DNA of 7,870 nucleotides, taken from assembly GCA_964538875.1 (NCBI GenBank), contig CAZIHO010000139.1, forward strand, positions 1-7,870, written 5' to 3'. The number at the start of each line of letters is the position of its first letter. The stretch's first letter is position 1. Source of the stretch: CAZIHO01 sp964538875. Lineage in GTDB: Bacteria > Pseudomonadota > Gammaproteobacteria > Chromatiales > Chromatiaceae. The notes below the pieces were generated by a model. That model was not told the origin of the DNA, made no database searches, and saw nothing but the letters and a program-made list of their open reading frames with translations. Both the position numbers and the translations under genes were made by a program. Below, piece by piece: positions 1-7,077 of this stretch.

Positions 1-209
1 CCCTTAAGTTCGAAGCTGGGCAATTGGGTGGGTTCCAGTCTTGGCCCGGACCCATGACCGTTTTTCCAGCCAGCCAGGATGAGGAGCGCTGCAAGGTCCT
101 GGCGGCCCAAAATAGCCAGACCGCCACCCAGATTTACGAGGGCATCGCCTGTGTATTGGCCAAGCGGGTGCGCCTCATCAACAAGGAACTCAGGGCCTTG
201 CGGAGCTAG
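1..209 (+). CDS. C-terminal end of an unrecognised protein (5' truncated by the window edge)
   Basis: The frame is open from base 3 to a TAG at 207-209, giving about 68 residues, so the gene begins left of the window. The TTG at 24 and the ATG at 54 are probably internal codons. The tail looks like real coding sequence: it is soluble, with two cysteines and a likely C-terminal helix rich in Arg, Lys and Leu (it ends RLINKELRALRS). Codon choice is mixed but compatible with the neighbours. I see no transmembrane segment and recognise no domain. Its last 20 bases overlap the 3' end of the convergent DUF423 gene. No function is proposed. Confidence 0.5.
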   Translation, partial: LKFEAGQLGGFQSWPGPMTVFPASQDEERCKVLAAQNSQTATQIYEGIACVLAKRVRLINKELRALRS

Positions 210-609
210 ACGGGGGGCTGGGCGCCCGCCAGGCGCCGACGCCGAGACAGATCCAGCCCAGCAACAGGGCGCCGCCGCCGGATGGCGTGACCCGCCCCCA
301 AGCGGCGCTGTCCAGCAGTACCCGCAGGTAGAGACTGCCGCTGAACAGCAGGATCCCCAGGGCGAACAGGGTCCCGGCGGCCAGCAGCCAGCGGGAGCCG
401 GGCCTTAGGCCAACCAGCATCCCCACCGCCAACAGGGCCAGACCGTGGAAACCCTGGTAATGCACACCCTTGAGAAAGGTAGTCAGCAGGGCATCCGCAA
501 CCTGGCCCGCCACGCCGTGGGCGGCGTAGGCGCCCAGGGCCACGCTCAAAAAGCCATTCAAGGCACCCAGCACCAGCCAGACCCGGGCCCGGGTCCCATT
601 CCATTCCAT
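190..609 (-). CDS. DUF423 family small integral membrane protein (YgdD-like)
   Basis: The 139-residue product is almost entirely hydrophobic, with four likely membrane helices at about 10-30, 53-68, 74-95 and 110-127. It carries the conserved blocks of DUF423 proteins: GAYAAHG (26-32) after the first helix, a Y51-Q52...H55 stretch opening the second, FSGSLYL (89-95) ending the third, and TPSGG (108-112) before the last. Length matches the family (about 120-140 residues). The biochemical role of the family is unknown; it acts in the inner membrane. I chose ATG at 609 over the in-frame TTG at 621 because a G-run (614-619) sits at Shine-Dalgarno distance. The gene is divergent from recQ across 109 bp and overlaps the convergent upstream partial gene by 20 bp at its 3' end. 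Confidence 0.85.
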   Translation of the reverse strand: MEWNGTRARVWLVLGALNGFLSVALGAYAAHGVAGQVADALLTTFLKGVHYQGFHGLALLAVGMLVGLRPGSRWLLAAGTLFALGILLFSGSLYLRVLLDSAAWGRVTPSGGGALLLGWICLGVGAWRAPSPPSSSARP

Positions 610-681
610 GCCGCCCCCCAAGATCGTTACTTACCGGCCGCCAAGGGTAGCGGCTCGGGTCCTGGCAAACCAAGTGGCCCG

Positions 682-710
682 TCGCCAAGCCGGGGCATCC
701 GCCCTATGAT
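682..710 (+). promoter_or_regulatory. Candidate sigma70 promoter for recQ, very close to the ATG
   Basis: A TATGAT box (705-710, 5 of 6 to the -10 consensus) lies 17 bases after TCGCCA (682-687, 4 of 6 to the -35 consensus). Transcription would begin around 716-719, at or within a few bases of the recQ ATG at 719. No Shine-Dalgarno is visible before that ATG, which fits a nearly leaderless message. Read from sequence only. Confidence 0.4.
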
Positions 711-718
711 CCCCGCCC

Positions 719-2533
719 ATGTCCGATCCCCGCCAAATCCTCAAGCAAACTTTCGGCTACGACCAATTCCGGCCGCTGCAAGAAGACATCATCCGCCACC
801 TCCTGGCCGGGCGGGACACCCTGGCGATCATGCCTACCGGCGGCGGCAAGTCCCTGTGCTACCAGTTGCCGGCCCTGCTGTTTCCGGGCCTTACCCTGGT
901 GGTATCGCCCCTGATTTCCTTGATGAAGGACCAGGTGGAGCAGCTCAACGCTCTCGGCATCCCCGCCTGCGTGCTCAACTCGTCCCTGGACTACCCCACC
1001 TATCAGGCCCACATGGAGCAGGTGCGCCAGGGTGGGGTCCGGCTCCTGTACCTGGCGCCGGAGACCCTGTTCACGCCCCGGGTCCAGGGTTTGCTGGACG
1101 AGGTGCGGCTGGATTGCCTGGTAATCGACGAAGCCCACTGCATTTCCGAATGGGGCCACGATTTTCGGCCGGAATATCGCCAGTTGCGGGATGCCCGCAC
1201 CCGCTATCCCGGCGCCGTCTGTCTGGCCCTCACCGCCACCGCCACGCCCAGGGTGCGCCAAGACATCCAAACTAGCCTGGGCTTCGCTGCTGGTCAGCCG
1301 TTCATCGCCAGCTTCGACCGGCCCAACCTGCTCCTGGAAGTGCGCGCCAAGCAGCGGCCCGAGCGCCAGGCCCTGAATTTCGTGGCCCGCTTCCCCGGCC
1401 AGTCCGGCATCATCTACTGCTTCTCCCGGCGGGGTGTGGACCAGTTGGCGGAATTTTTGAGCCAAGCCGGCGTATCGGCGCTGCCCTACCACGCCGGCCT
1501 CGGCGACGAGCAGCGGCGCCGCAACCAGGAAGCCTTCATCCGCGACGATGTACAGGTCATGGTCGCCACGGTGGCGTTCGGCATGGGCATCAACAAGCCC
1601 AACGTGCGCTTTGTGCTCCATTACGACATTCCCAAAAGCATGGAAGGCTATTACCAGGAGATTGGCCGCGCCGGGCGGGACGGGCTGCCCGCCCATTGCC
1701 TGCTGCTGTACCGGGACGGGGATGTGGTCAAGGTGGGGCGGCTGCTGGACGACAAGGAGGAACCGGAGCGGAGCATCGCCCGCGACCACCTGGAACGGAT
1801 GCGGGACTATGCGGAGTCCGACGACGACTGCCGGCGCCGGCCCCTGCTGGCCCACTTCGGCGAGACCTATCCCCAGCCCCGCTGCGGTATGTGCGACAAC
1901 TGCGTCCAGCCGGCCCCAGACCGGGTGGACCTGACCATTCCGGCGCAAAAGCTGTTGTCCTGCGTGCGCCGCACCGGCGAGCGCTTCGGCCTGGGTCATG
2001 TGCTGGACGTGCTGCTGGGCAAACTGACCCCCAAGGTCGAGCAATACCGCCATCAACTTCTGTCCACTTTCAATATCGGCGCCGAATTGCGCCCGGAGCA
2101 ATGGCGCTACCTGGCCCGGCAACTCAAGGGCAAGGGCTATCTGGAACAAGACGGGGAATTCCGGGTACTGCGTCTCACCGAGGCGGGTATGCAGCTGCTG
2201 CGGGAGCGGGCGCCCTATTTTGGCCGCCTGGGACCAGCGGCCCGCAGCGAGCCCCAGCCCCAAACGCCGCTGCACCGGGACCTGGACCAAAGTCTGTTCG
2301 AACGTCTGCGCGCCCGCCGCAAGGAACTGGCGGACGCAGAACGGGTGCCGCCTTACGTCATCTTTCCCGACCGCACGCTCCAAGAGATGGCCGCCAAGTT
2401 ACCCCGGGACCGGCATGCCCTGGCCGACATCCACGGTGTCGGCCGGGTCAAAGGCGAGCGCTACGGCGACGCTTTCATCGCCATTATCCAAGCGCATTGC
2501 CGGGAGCAGGGCATTCCAGCGCCGCGCCGCTAA
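719..2533 (+). CDS. recQ: ATP-dependent DNA helicase RecQ
   Basis: This is a 3'-5' superfamily 2 helicase that unwinds DNA for RecF-pathway recombination and repair of stalled forks in the cytoplasm. At 604 residues it is full length, with all parts in order. Motif 0 is FGYDQFRPLQ (12-21), Walker A PTGGGKS (39-45), DEAH (137-140), and the aromatic-rich loop EWGHDFRPEY follows (144-153). Motif III is LTATAT (171-176) and motif VI QEIGRAGRDG starts at 313. The zinc-binding cysteines are C371, C389, C392 and C395, followed by the RQC winged helix (about 400-500). The C-terminal HRDC domain covers about 520-600, with an intact IHGVGRVKGERYG stretch. The start is fixed by the usual MSDP...FGYDQFR opening. 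It stands alone on the plus strand, divergent from DUF423 and convergent with the binding-protein gene. Nothing is truncated. Confidence 0.98.
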   Translation: MSDPRQILKQTFGYDQFRPLQEDIIRHLLAGRDTLAIMPTGGGKSLCYQLPALLFPGLTLVVSPLISLMKDQVEQLNALGIPACVLNSSLDYPTYQAHMEQVRQGGVRLLYLAPETLFTPRVQGLLDEVRLDCLVIDEAHCISEWGHDFRPEYRQLRDARTRYPGAVCLALTATATPRVRQDIQTSLGFAAGQPFIASFDRPNLLLEVRAKQRPERQALNFVARFPGQSGIIYCFSRRGVDQLAEFLSQAGVSALPYHAGLGDEQRRRNQEAFIRDDVQVMVATVAFGMGINKPNVRFVLHYDIPKSMEGYYQEIGRAGRDGLPAHCLLLYRDGDVVKVGRLLDDKEEPERSIARDHLERMRDYAESDDDCRRRPLLAHFGETYPQPRCGMCDNCVQPAPDRVDLTIPAQKLLSCVRRTGERFGLGHVLDVLLGKLTPKVEQYRHQLLSTFNIGAELRPEQWRYLARQLKGKGYLEQDGEFRVLRLTEAGMQLLRERAPYFGRLGPAARSEPQPQTPLHRDLDQSLFERLRARRKELADAERVPPYVIFPDRTLQEMAAKLPRDRHALADIHGVGRVKGERYGDAFIAIIQAHCREQGIPAPRR

Positions 2534-2546
2534 GCCACCACGCCGC

Positions 2547-2578
2547 GGCCGGTCCCTTGTCTGGAGGGATGCCCGGCC
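2547..2578. terminator. GC-rich hairpin between convergent genes, possible bidirectional terminator
   Basis: GGCCGG-TCCCT (2547-2557) can pair with AGGGA (2565-2569) and CCGGCC (2573-2578), giving 11 pairs with a three-base bulge and a seven-base loop. It sits 13 bases after the recQ stop and 10 bases after the stop of the convergent binding-protein gene, where both transcripts should end. No T-run follows on either strand, so it is not a textbook intrinsic terminator. Confidence 0.4.
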
Positions 2579-2588
2579 CTGGGTTTGG

Positions 2589-4106
2589 CTAGCTGCCCGG
2601 CGCTGTGCGCCGCACCCGCTCCAACCCATCCAGGCTGCCGTCCGGGCTCAGGCGGTAGCCGTGCAGGTCCTGGCGGCGGGCGAGGATTTGGTCTTCATAC
2701 CAGAGCGGCAGGTAGGGTAGATCCCGGTGCAGCAGTTCCTGCAATTGCCGGTACAGCGGCGCCTGCTGTTCCAGGGTGGGCAGGGTTTCCGCCGCAGCGA
2801 TGAGGCTGTCCACCTGGGGGTTGGCGTAGCGGCCCCGGTTGGCGCCATCCGGCGGCAGGGAGCCGCTGTGGAACAGGTAGCGGAACTGGTCCGGGGTGCG
2901 TACCCCCACCCAGGTGAGGCTAAACACTTGAAAACGGCCGGCTTTCACGTCGCCGTAGAAGGTGCCCCAATCCAGGCTGCGGACGCCGAGGCGGACCCCT
3001 ACCGCGGCCAGTTGGGCCTGGATGATGGTAGCCAGGCGCACCCGGAAGGGATCCGTGGAGGTCTTGAATTCCAGTTGTAGGGGCTGGTCCGGGCCGTGGC
3101 CCGCTTCCTGCAGCAGGCGGCGCGCCAGGTCCGGGTCGTGGGGGTAGGGGGGCAGATCGGGATGACCGGCCCAGTGCTGGGGCCGAAACAGGGCTTCGGC
3201 GGCGCTGGCGCCGTTGCCTAGGACGTAGTGGATGATGGCATCCCGGTCGATGGCGTGGGCCAGGGCGCGGCGCACCAGAGGGTTGGCCAGGGCCGGATCT
3301 TCCAGGTTGAGGCCCAGGTAGCTGAAGTTGCTGCCCGGCGCCCGCTCCACCCGCAGGTCCGGCCGTTCCCCCAGCAGCCGAAACAGTTCCGGCGGCAGTT
3401 CGCCCTGGATCAGGTCGATTTCCCCCCGCAGCAGTTTCATGGCCCGCACGCCCGGATCCTTGGCTTCCACCAGTTCCAGGATCTGGCCGTCGGCGCGCCG
3501 CTCCAGCACCAGACGGCCCGGCTCCGGCCAGTCCCGCAGGCGCAGGGGGCCGCTGCCCTGGGGGTCGCGGGAAAAGGGGTGGCCCTGGGCCAGCAAATCC
3601 GCCGGCAGGATGGCTAGGGTGAGGGCGGTGGGGAACAGGGGATCCGGCCGGGTCAGGTGGAAGTCGATGCGGTCCGGGTCCAGCACCTCCATGCGCGCCA
3701 CCAGGGCCAACTGGGCGCGGAACGGGGAGCCGGTGGCCGGGTCCAGGAGGGCGGCTAGGGTGGCGCGCACATCCTCGCTGGTGAGGCGCCGCCCGCTATC
3801 GAATAGGCGGCCGGGGGCATCCGGCAGCAGGCGGAAGCGGTACCAGTCCGGCGCTGGCTGGGTCCAGTCCGCCAGGCCGGGAATGGGCCGGTCAGCGGCG
3901 TCGAATTCCACCAGGCTGCGATACAGCAGGCGGGTGACCCGGGCGGATACGGCGTCGGTGGCGAAACGGGGGTCCAGGTTGACCGGCACGGTGGCCAGAC
4001 CCATGCGAATCACTTGCGGGTCCGGCGCCGGGCCGCAACCTCCAGTCAGCAGCAGGAGCCATAGGGCCAGCCAGATCCGCAGCGGAACCGTCCGGCCCAG
4101 GTTCAC
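2589..4106 (-). CDS. Family-5 extracellular substrate-binding lipoprotein (peptide/OppA-DppA type)
   Basis: The 505-residue product opens with a basic, hydrophobic signal sequence and a lipobox-like TGGC, so C24 is the likely lipidated residue. With Gly, not Asp, at +2, sorting to the outer membrane is possible. The rest matches the SBP_bac_5 fold that binds peptides, nickel or similar ligands for ABC importers. Visible marks are VNLDPRF (42-48), GRRLTSEDV (105-113), YLGLNL (263-268), the PLVRRALAHAIDRDAI helix (276-291), GRYANPQVDSLI (425-436) and PLWYED (467-472). The start is GTG at 4106, since a stop of the preceding gene lies in the same frame just upstream; a CTG at 4109 is the only alternative. 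It follows rlmD by six bases and is probably co-transcribed. No permease or ATPase gene is in the window, so ligand and partner are unknown. Confidence 0.9.
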   Translation of the reverse strand: MNLGRTVPLRIWLALWLLLLTGGCGPAPDPQVIRMGLATVPVNLDPRFATDAVSARVTRLLYRSLVEFDAADRPIPGLADWTQPAPDWYRFRLLPDAPGRLFDSGRRLTSEDVRATLAALLDPATGSPFRAQLALVARMEVLDPDRIDFHLTRPDPLFPTALTLAILPADLLAQGHPFSRDPQGSGPLRLRDWPEPGRLVLERRADGQILELVEAKDPGVRAMKLLRGEIDLIQGELPPELFRLLGERPDLRVERAPGSNFSYLGLNLEDPALANPLVRRALAHAIDRDAIIHYVLGNGASAAEALFRPQHWAGHPDLPPYPHDPDLARRLLQEAGHGPDQPLQLEFKTSTDPFRVRLATIIQAQLAAVGVRLGVRSLDWGTFYGDVKAGRFQVFSLTWVGVRTPDQFRYLFHSGSLPPDGANRGRYANPQVDSLIAAAETLPTLEQQAPLYRQLQELLHRDLPYLPLWYEDQILARRQDLHGYRLSPDGSLDGLERVRRTAPGS

Positions 4107-4112
4107 CAGGGT

Positions 4113-5447
4113 TTAGGCCCGCGCCCGTTCGAACAGGGCCATGGATTCCACGTGGGCGGTGTGGGGGAACATATCCATCACCCCAGCGGCCAGCAGCCGG
4201 TAGCCCTGGTCGTGGACCAGGATGCCCGCGTCCCGGGCTAGGGTCGAGGGGTAGCAGGAGACGTAGAGAATGCGCTGGGCGCCCAGCCTGGGCAGCAGGG
4301 GCAGGATCTCTTGGGCGCCGGTGCGGGGCGGGTCCAGGAGGATTTGGTCGAAGGTCGCACCGGTCCAGTCCAGGCCCTCCAGGGAGCCATAGAGGTCCGC
4401 GACCCGGAATTCCGTGTTGGTCAAGCCATTGGCGGCGGCATTGTGCTGGGCCCGCTCTACCAGGGGCGCGCTACCTTCCACGCCCACCACGCAGCCGGCC
4501 CGGGTCGCCAGCGCGAGGCTGAAGTTGCCGATGCCACAAAAGAGGTCCAACACCCGGTCCTGGGGCTGGGGGTCCAGCAGGTTCAGCGCCCGTTGCACCA
4601 ATAGGCGGTTGAGGTCCAGGTTGATCTGGGTGAAGTCGAGCGGCGCGAACTTGAGGCGTAGCGGCGGCTCCCCGGGCAGGTCGTAAAACAGCTCCGGTGC
4701 CGGCGGGTCCAAGGGCCGCACCGTTTCCGGACCCCCGTCCTGCAAGTAAATGACGAAGCCGTGGAGCGCACCGAATTCCCGCAGCCGGTCTAGGTCCGCC
4801 GGGGAGGGCGGCGCCAGCACCCGAAACACCAGGGCGCAGGAGTCGTCTCCCATGCCGACCTCGATTTGGGGCAGCTTGTCCCGGATCGACAGGCCTTCCA
4901 CCAGTTGGGCCAGGTCTAGCAGGCGGCTACCCACCTGGGGATGCAGCACCGGGCACTGACTCAGGTCCGCCACCAGGGGCGAGCCCTGTTCCCGGAAGCC
5001 CACCAGCACCCGGCCCTTCTTGGCCACGTACTTGACGCCCAGGCGCGCCTTGCGCCGGTAGCCCCAATGGCTGGCCACCAGGGGTTCCAGCAGCCGCTCC
5101 GGCGTCACCTTGCCGATGCGCTGCAGGGCGTCCAGCAAGGACTGTTGCTTGTAGCCCAGTTGGGCGGAGTCCCGCACATGTTGCAGAGCGCAGCCGCCGC
5201 ACAGGCCAAAGTGGGGGCAGCCGGGTTCCACCCGGTCCGGCGAGGCTTCCAGCACCTGATGGGCGCGGCCCTCGTCATAGCGCCGTTGTACCCGGTCATA
5301 GGTGAAGGTCAGGCGTTCCCCCGGCAAGCCGCCGTGGATGAACACCGCCTTGCCGTTGACATGGGCAACACCCCGGCCATCCTGGGTCAGGGACTCAATC
5401 AATACCTCCACCGGCTCCGCCGGGAGAGCTTTACGACCTCGGGCCAT
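4113..5447 (-). CDS. rlmD: 23S rRNA (uracil-1939-C5)-methyltransferase RlmD (RumA)
   Basis: The enzyme uses S-adenosylmethionine to make m5U at position 1939 of 23S rRNA. The 444-residue product has an N-terminal TRAM RNA-binding domain (about 10-68), then the four cysteines of the [4Fe-4S] cluster (C77, C83, C86 and C165), spaced almost as in E. coli RumA. The methyltransferase domain has the SAM motif DLFCGIGNFS (301-310), VGVEGS (321-326) and LDPPRTG (371-377). The catalytic cysteine is C398 in VSCYPSTLARD, and the general base is E434 in HVESMALFER. The presence of the cluster cysteines and FCGIGNF favours RlmD over TrmA; RlmC is shorter. The gene starts 20 bases after cysM and ends six bases before the binding-protein gene. 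The cysM-rlmD pair is also found in pseudomonads, where relA follows; here relA is absent. Confidence 0.95.
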   Translation of the reverse strand: MARGRKALPAEPVEVLIESLTQDGRGVAHVNGKAVFIHGGLPGERLTFTYDRVQRRYDEGRAHQVLEASPDRVEPGCPHFGLCGGCALQHVRDSAQLGYKQQSLLDALQRIGKVTPERLLEPLVASHWGYRRKARLGVKYVAKKGRVLVGFREQGSPLVADLSQCPVLHPQVGSRLLDLAQLVEGLSIRDKLPQIEVGMGDDSCALVFRVLAPPSPADLDRLREFGALHGFVIYLQDGGPETVRPLDPPAPELFYDLPGEPPLRLKFAPLDFTQINLDLNRLLVQRALNLLDPQPQDRVLDLFCGIGNFSLALATRAGCVVGVEGSAPLVERAQHNAAANGLTNTEFRVADLYGSLEGLDWTGATFDQILLDPPRTGAQEILPLLPRLGAQRILYVSCYPSTLARDAGILVHDQGYRLLAAGVMDMFPHTAHVESMALFERARA

Positions 5448-5467
5448 AGGGTAAATCCAGAATCAGG

Positions 5468-6361
5468 CTATTCGGCGGGGAACACGCCGGTGGACAGATA
5501 GCGGTCGCCCCGGTCGCAGATGATGCAGACGATGGTGGCGTTCTCCAGTTCGGCGGACAGCTTGAGGGCCGCCGCCACCGCGCCGCCGGAGGAAATTCCG
5601 GCCAAGATGCCTTCCCGGGCTGCCAGGTCCCGGGTGGTCTGCTCCGCCTCCTGCTGGGTCACGTCGATGATGCGGTCCACCCGGGCGGGCTCGTAAATCT
5701 TGGGCAGATATTCCACCGGCCAGCGGCGGATGCCGGGAATGCTGGCGCCCTCGGCGGGCTGGACGCCGACGATTTGAATCCCCGGGTTCATTTCCTTGAG
5801 ATAGCGGGAGGTGCCCATGATGGTGCCGGTGGTGCCCATGGCGCTGACGAAGTGGGTCACACGACCCCCGGTGTCCCGCCAGATTTCCGGGCCGGTTCCT
5901 TCCACATGGGCTTGCGGGTTATCCGGGTTGGAGAACTGGTCCAGGATGCGGCCGGCGCCCTCCGCCTCCAGGGCACGCGCCCGGTCTATGGCTGCCTCCA
6001 TGCTGCCCTCCTTGGGGGTAAGGACCAATTCGGCGCCAAAGGCCCGCATCACCTGGCGCCGTTCCAGGCTCATGTGCTCCGGCATCACCAACAGCAGTCG
6101 ATAACCCCGAATGGCCGCCGCCATGGCCAGGGCGATGCCGGTGTTGCCGCTGGTGGCCTCGATCAGGGTATCGCCGGGGCGAATCTCGCCCCGTTCCTCG
6201 GCCCGCCGGATCATGGATAGGGCCGGCCGGTCCTTCACTGACCCGGCCGGATTATTACCCTCCAGCTTCACCAACAGTTGGTTGCTGGTGGTGCCAGGCA
6301 ACCGCTGCAGCCGGGCCAGGGGCGTATTCCCGACAAAGTCCTCGATGGTGGGAAAGCTCAT
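5468..6361 (-). CDS. cysM: Cysteine synthase B (O-acetylserine sulfhydrylase B)
   Basis: This is a cytoplasmic pyridoxal-phosphate enzyme that makes cysteine from O-acetylserine and sulfide, and in the CysM branch can also use thiosulfate to give S-sulfocysteine. The 297-residue product is full length and very close to E. coli CysM. K43 in GSVKDR forms the Schiff base with the cofactor. TSGNTG (70-75) binds the substrate carboxylate, and GTTGT (176-180) holds the cofactor phosphate. IPGIRRWP (208-215) and ICDRGDRYLSTG (281-292) are marks of CysM rather than CysK. ATG at 6361 is clear by alignment to the usual opening; no strong Shine-Dalgarno precedes it, so translation may be coupled to glnB, whose stop lies eight bases upstream. 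Confidence 0.97.
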   Translation of the reverse strand: MSFPTIEDFVGNTPLARLQRLPGTTSNQLLVKLEGNNPAGSVKDRPALSMIRRAEERGEIRPGDTLIEATSGNTGIALAMAAAIRGYRLLLVMPEHMSLERRQVMRAFGAELVLTPKEGSMEAAIDRARALEAEGAGRILDQFSNPDNPQAHVEGTGPEIWRDTGGRVTHFVSAMGTTGTIMGTSRYLKEMNPGIQIVGVQPAEGASIPGIRRWPVEYLPKIYEPARVDRIIDVTQQEAEQTTRDLAAREGILAGISSGGAVAAALKLSAELENATIVCIICDRGDRYLSTGVFPAE

Positions 6362-6369
6362 GGTTGCGG

Positions 6370-6708
6370 TCAGATAGCCGTCTCGTCCTGCTCCCCGGTG
6401 CGGATACGCACCACATGATCCACCGTGCTGACGAAAATTTTGCCGTCGCCGATTTTGCCGGTGCGGGCGGCGGTGGTGATGGCGTCCAACACCTGGTCCA
6501 GTTGCTCGTCCCGCACCACGATTTCAATTTTGATCTTGGGCAGGAAATCCACCACGTATTCGGCGCCCCGATACAACTCCGTGTGACCTTTCTGGCGCCC
6601 GAACCCCTTGACCTCGGTGGCGGTCATGCCTGTGATTCCCACGGTGGACAGGGCCTCCCGCACGTCGTCCAGCTTGAAGGGTTTGATGATCGCGTCGATT
6701 TTCTTCAT
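6370..6708 (-). CDS. glnB: Nitrogen regulatory protein P-II (GlnB/GlnK family)
   Basis: The 112-residue product is a trimeric signal protein that senses 2-oxoglutarate and ATP/ADP and, through uridylylation, reports glutamine status to targets such as glutamine synthetase adenylyltransferase and NtrB. It is close to E. coli GlnB over its whole length. The N-terminal MKKIDAIIKPFKLDDVREAL is typical. The T-loop (37-55) is intact and includes Y51, the uridylylation site. The ATP-binding TGKIGDGKIFV (83-93) and RIRTGE (101-106) are present. I call it glnB rather than glnK because no amtB gene is adjacent; the protein alone does not settle it. It is the first gene of the leftward block and lies eight bases before cysM, an unusual pairing of nitrogen and sulfur genes. 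Confidence 0.93.
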   Translation of the reverse strand: MKKIDAIIKPFKLDDVREALSTVGITGMTATEVKGFGRQKGHTELYRGAEYVVDFLPKIKIEIVVRDEQLDQVLDAITTAARTGKIGDGKIFVSTVDHVVRIRTGEQDETAI

Positions 6709-6749
6709 TGCCTGACAGTCTCCCAGATGAACCCCGGATATGGCCGCCT

Positions 6750-6778
6750 AGTATAGGGAGCCCCAGGGGTTGGGCCAA
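6750..6778 (-). promoter_or_regulatory. Candidate sigma70 promoter of the glnB-cysM-rlmD-SBP block
   Basis: On the minus strand, TTGGCC (6773-6778, 4 of 6 to the -35 consensus) is followed after exactly 17 bases by TATACT (6750-6755, 5 of 6 to the -10 consensus). Transcription would start near 6743, giving a leader of about 35 bases before the glnB ATG. I saw no sigma54-type GG...GC pair in this stretch, so the gene looks constitutive rather than nitrogen-controlled on sequence grounds. Confidence 0.5.
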
Positions 6779-6944
6779 CCGGGGATCGGTTCGGGCCCGC
6801 CCTCCAGGCTGGGAGCTGGATTAGGGTGACGGTATGTCAATGCCGGGCGGTGGTGTCCTGGATTTGGTAGCGGGATCGGCCCCTGCCCGCAGTCTGGCGC
6901 AGGCCTCCAGGAGCGCAAGCCCGCACCGTTCCCGGCCGCGCCAG

Positions 6945-6985
6945 CAATTGGGCCGCATGGGACTTCATGCCCAGGATCAATTGGG
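6945..6985 (+). repeat. Direct repeat CAATTGGG, two copies 33 bp apart
   Basis: CAATTGGG occurs at 6945-6952 and again at 6978-6985. The 33-bp period is close to three helical turns, so a protein could bind both copies on one face. The second copy runs into the candidate -35 box of the osmC-like gene. Function is inference; an 8-base repeat can arise by chance. Confidence 0.35.
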
Positions 6986-7008
6986 ACCCGGAGGATTGGG
7001 AGCATACT
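6981..7008 (+). promoter_or_regulatory. Weak candidate promoter for the osmC-like gene
   Basis: TTGGGA (6981-6986, 4 of 6) is followed after 16 bases by CATACT (7003-7008, 4 of 6), inside the most AT-rich stretch of the region (CATACTTTTAAA). The predicted start near 7015 would give a leader of about 68 bases containing the palindrome at 7017-7036. Weak boxes would suit an activated stress promoter. Confidence 0.33.
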
Positions 7009-7016
7009 TTTAAACC

Positions 7017-7036
7017 AGGATCCGCTAGCGGACCCT
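7017..7036. promoter_or_regulatory. 20-bp near-perfect palindrome upstream of the osmC-like gene (possible operator or leader hairpin)
   Basis: AGGATCCGCTAGCGGACCCT is symmetric at nine of ten pairs, and its central 12 bases TCCGCTAGCGGA are perfect. It lies just past the candidate -10 box and 46 bases before the ATG, a good place for a repressor or an RNA hairpin. The arms do not match an operator that I can name. Confidence 0.5.
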
Positions 7037-7071
7037 CGACGTATCGGAGCAATAGCTAACAAGGACACATC

Positions 7072-7077
7072 AGGAGA
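7072..7077 (+). promoter_or_regulatory. Strong Shine-Dalgarno of the osmC-like gene
   Basis: AGGAGA lies five bases before the ATG at 7083 and fixes that start. It is the clearest ribosome binding site in the window. Confidence 0.8.

Noticed and set aside
610..681. Promoter for the DUF423 gene
   Set aside because: A TTGCCA on the minus strand has no credible -10 box at the right distance, so I do not report one.
704..2383. A 559-codon open frame antisense to recQ
   Set aside because: It mirrors recQ codon for codon, matches no family and is low-complexity; such frames are expected opposite high-GC genes.
3328..4116. A 262-codon plus-strand frame opposite the binding-protein gene
   Set aside because: It is Arg/Ser/Pro-rich and without motifs, a shadow of the well-supported minus-strand gene.
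4941..5501. A 186-codon plus-strand frame opposite rlmD
   Set aside because: The opposite strand encodes all RlmD cluster cysteines in this stretch; the frame itself resembles nothing.
6709..6800. Sigma54 promoter for glnB
   Set aside because: I looked for the TGGCAC-N5-TTGC pattern on the minus strand and found none; a sigma70-type pair fits better.
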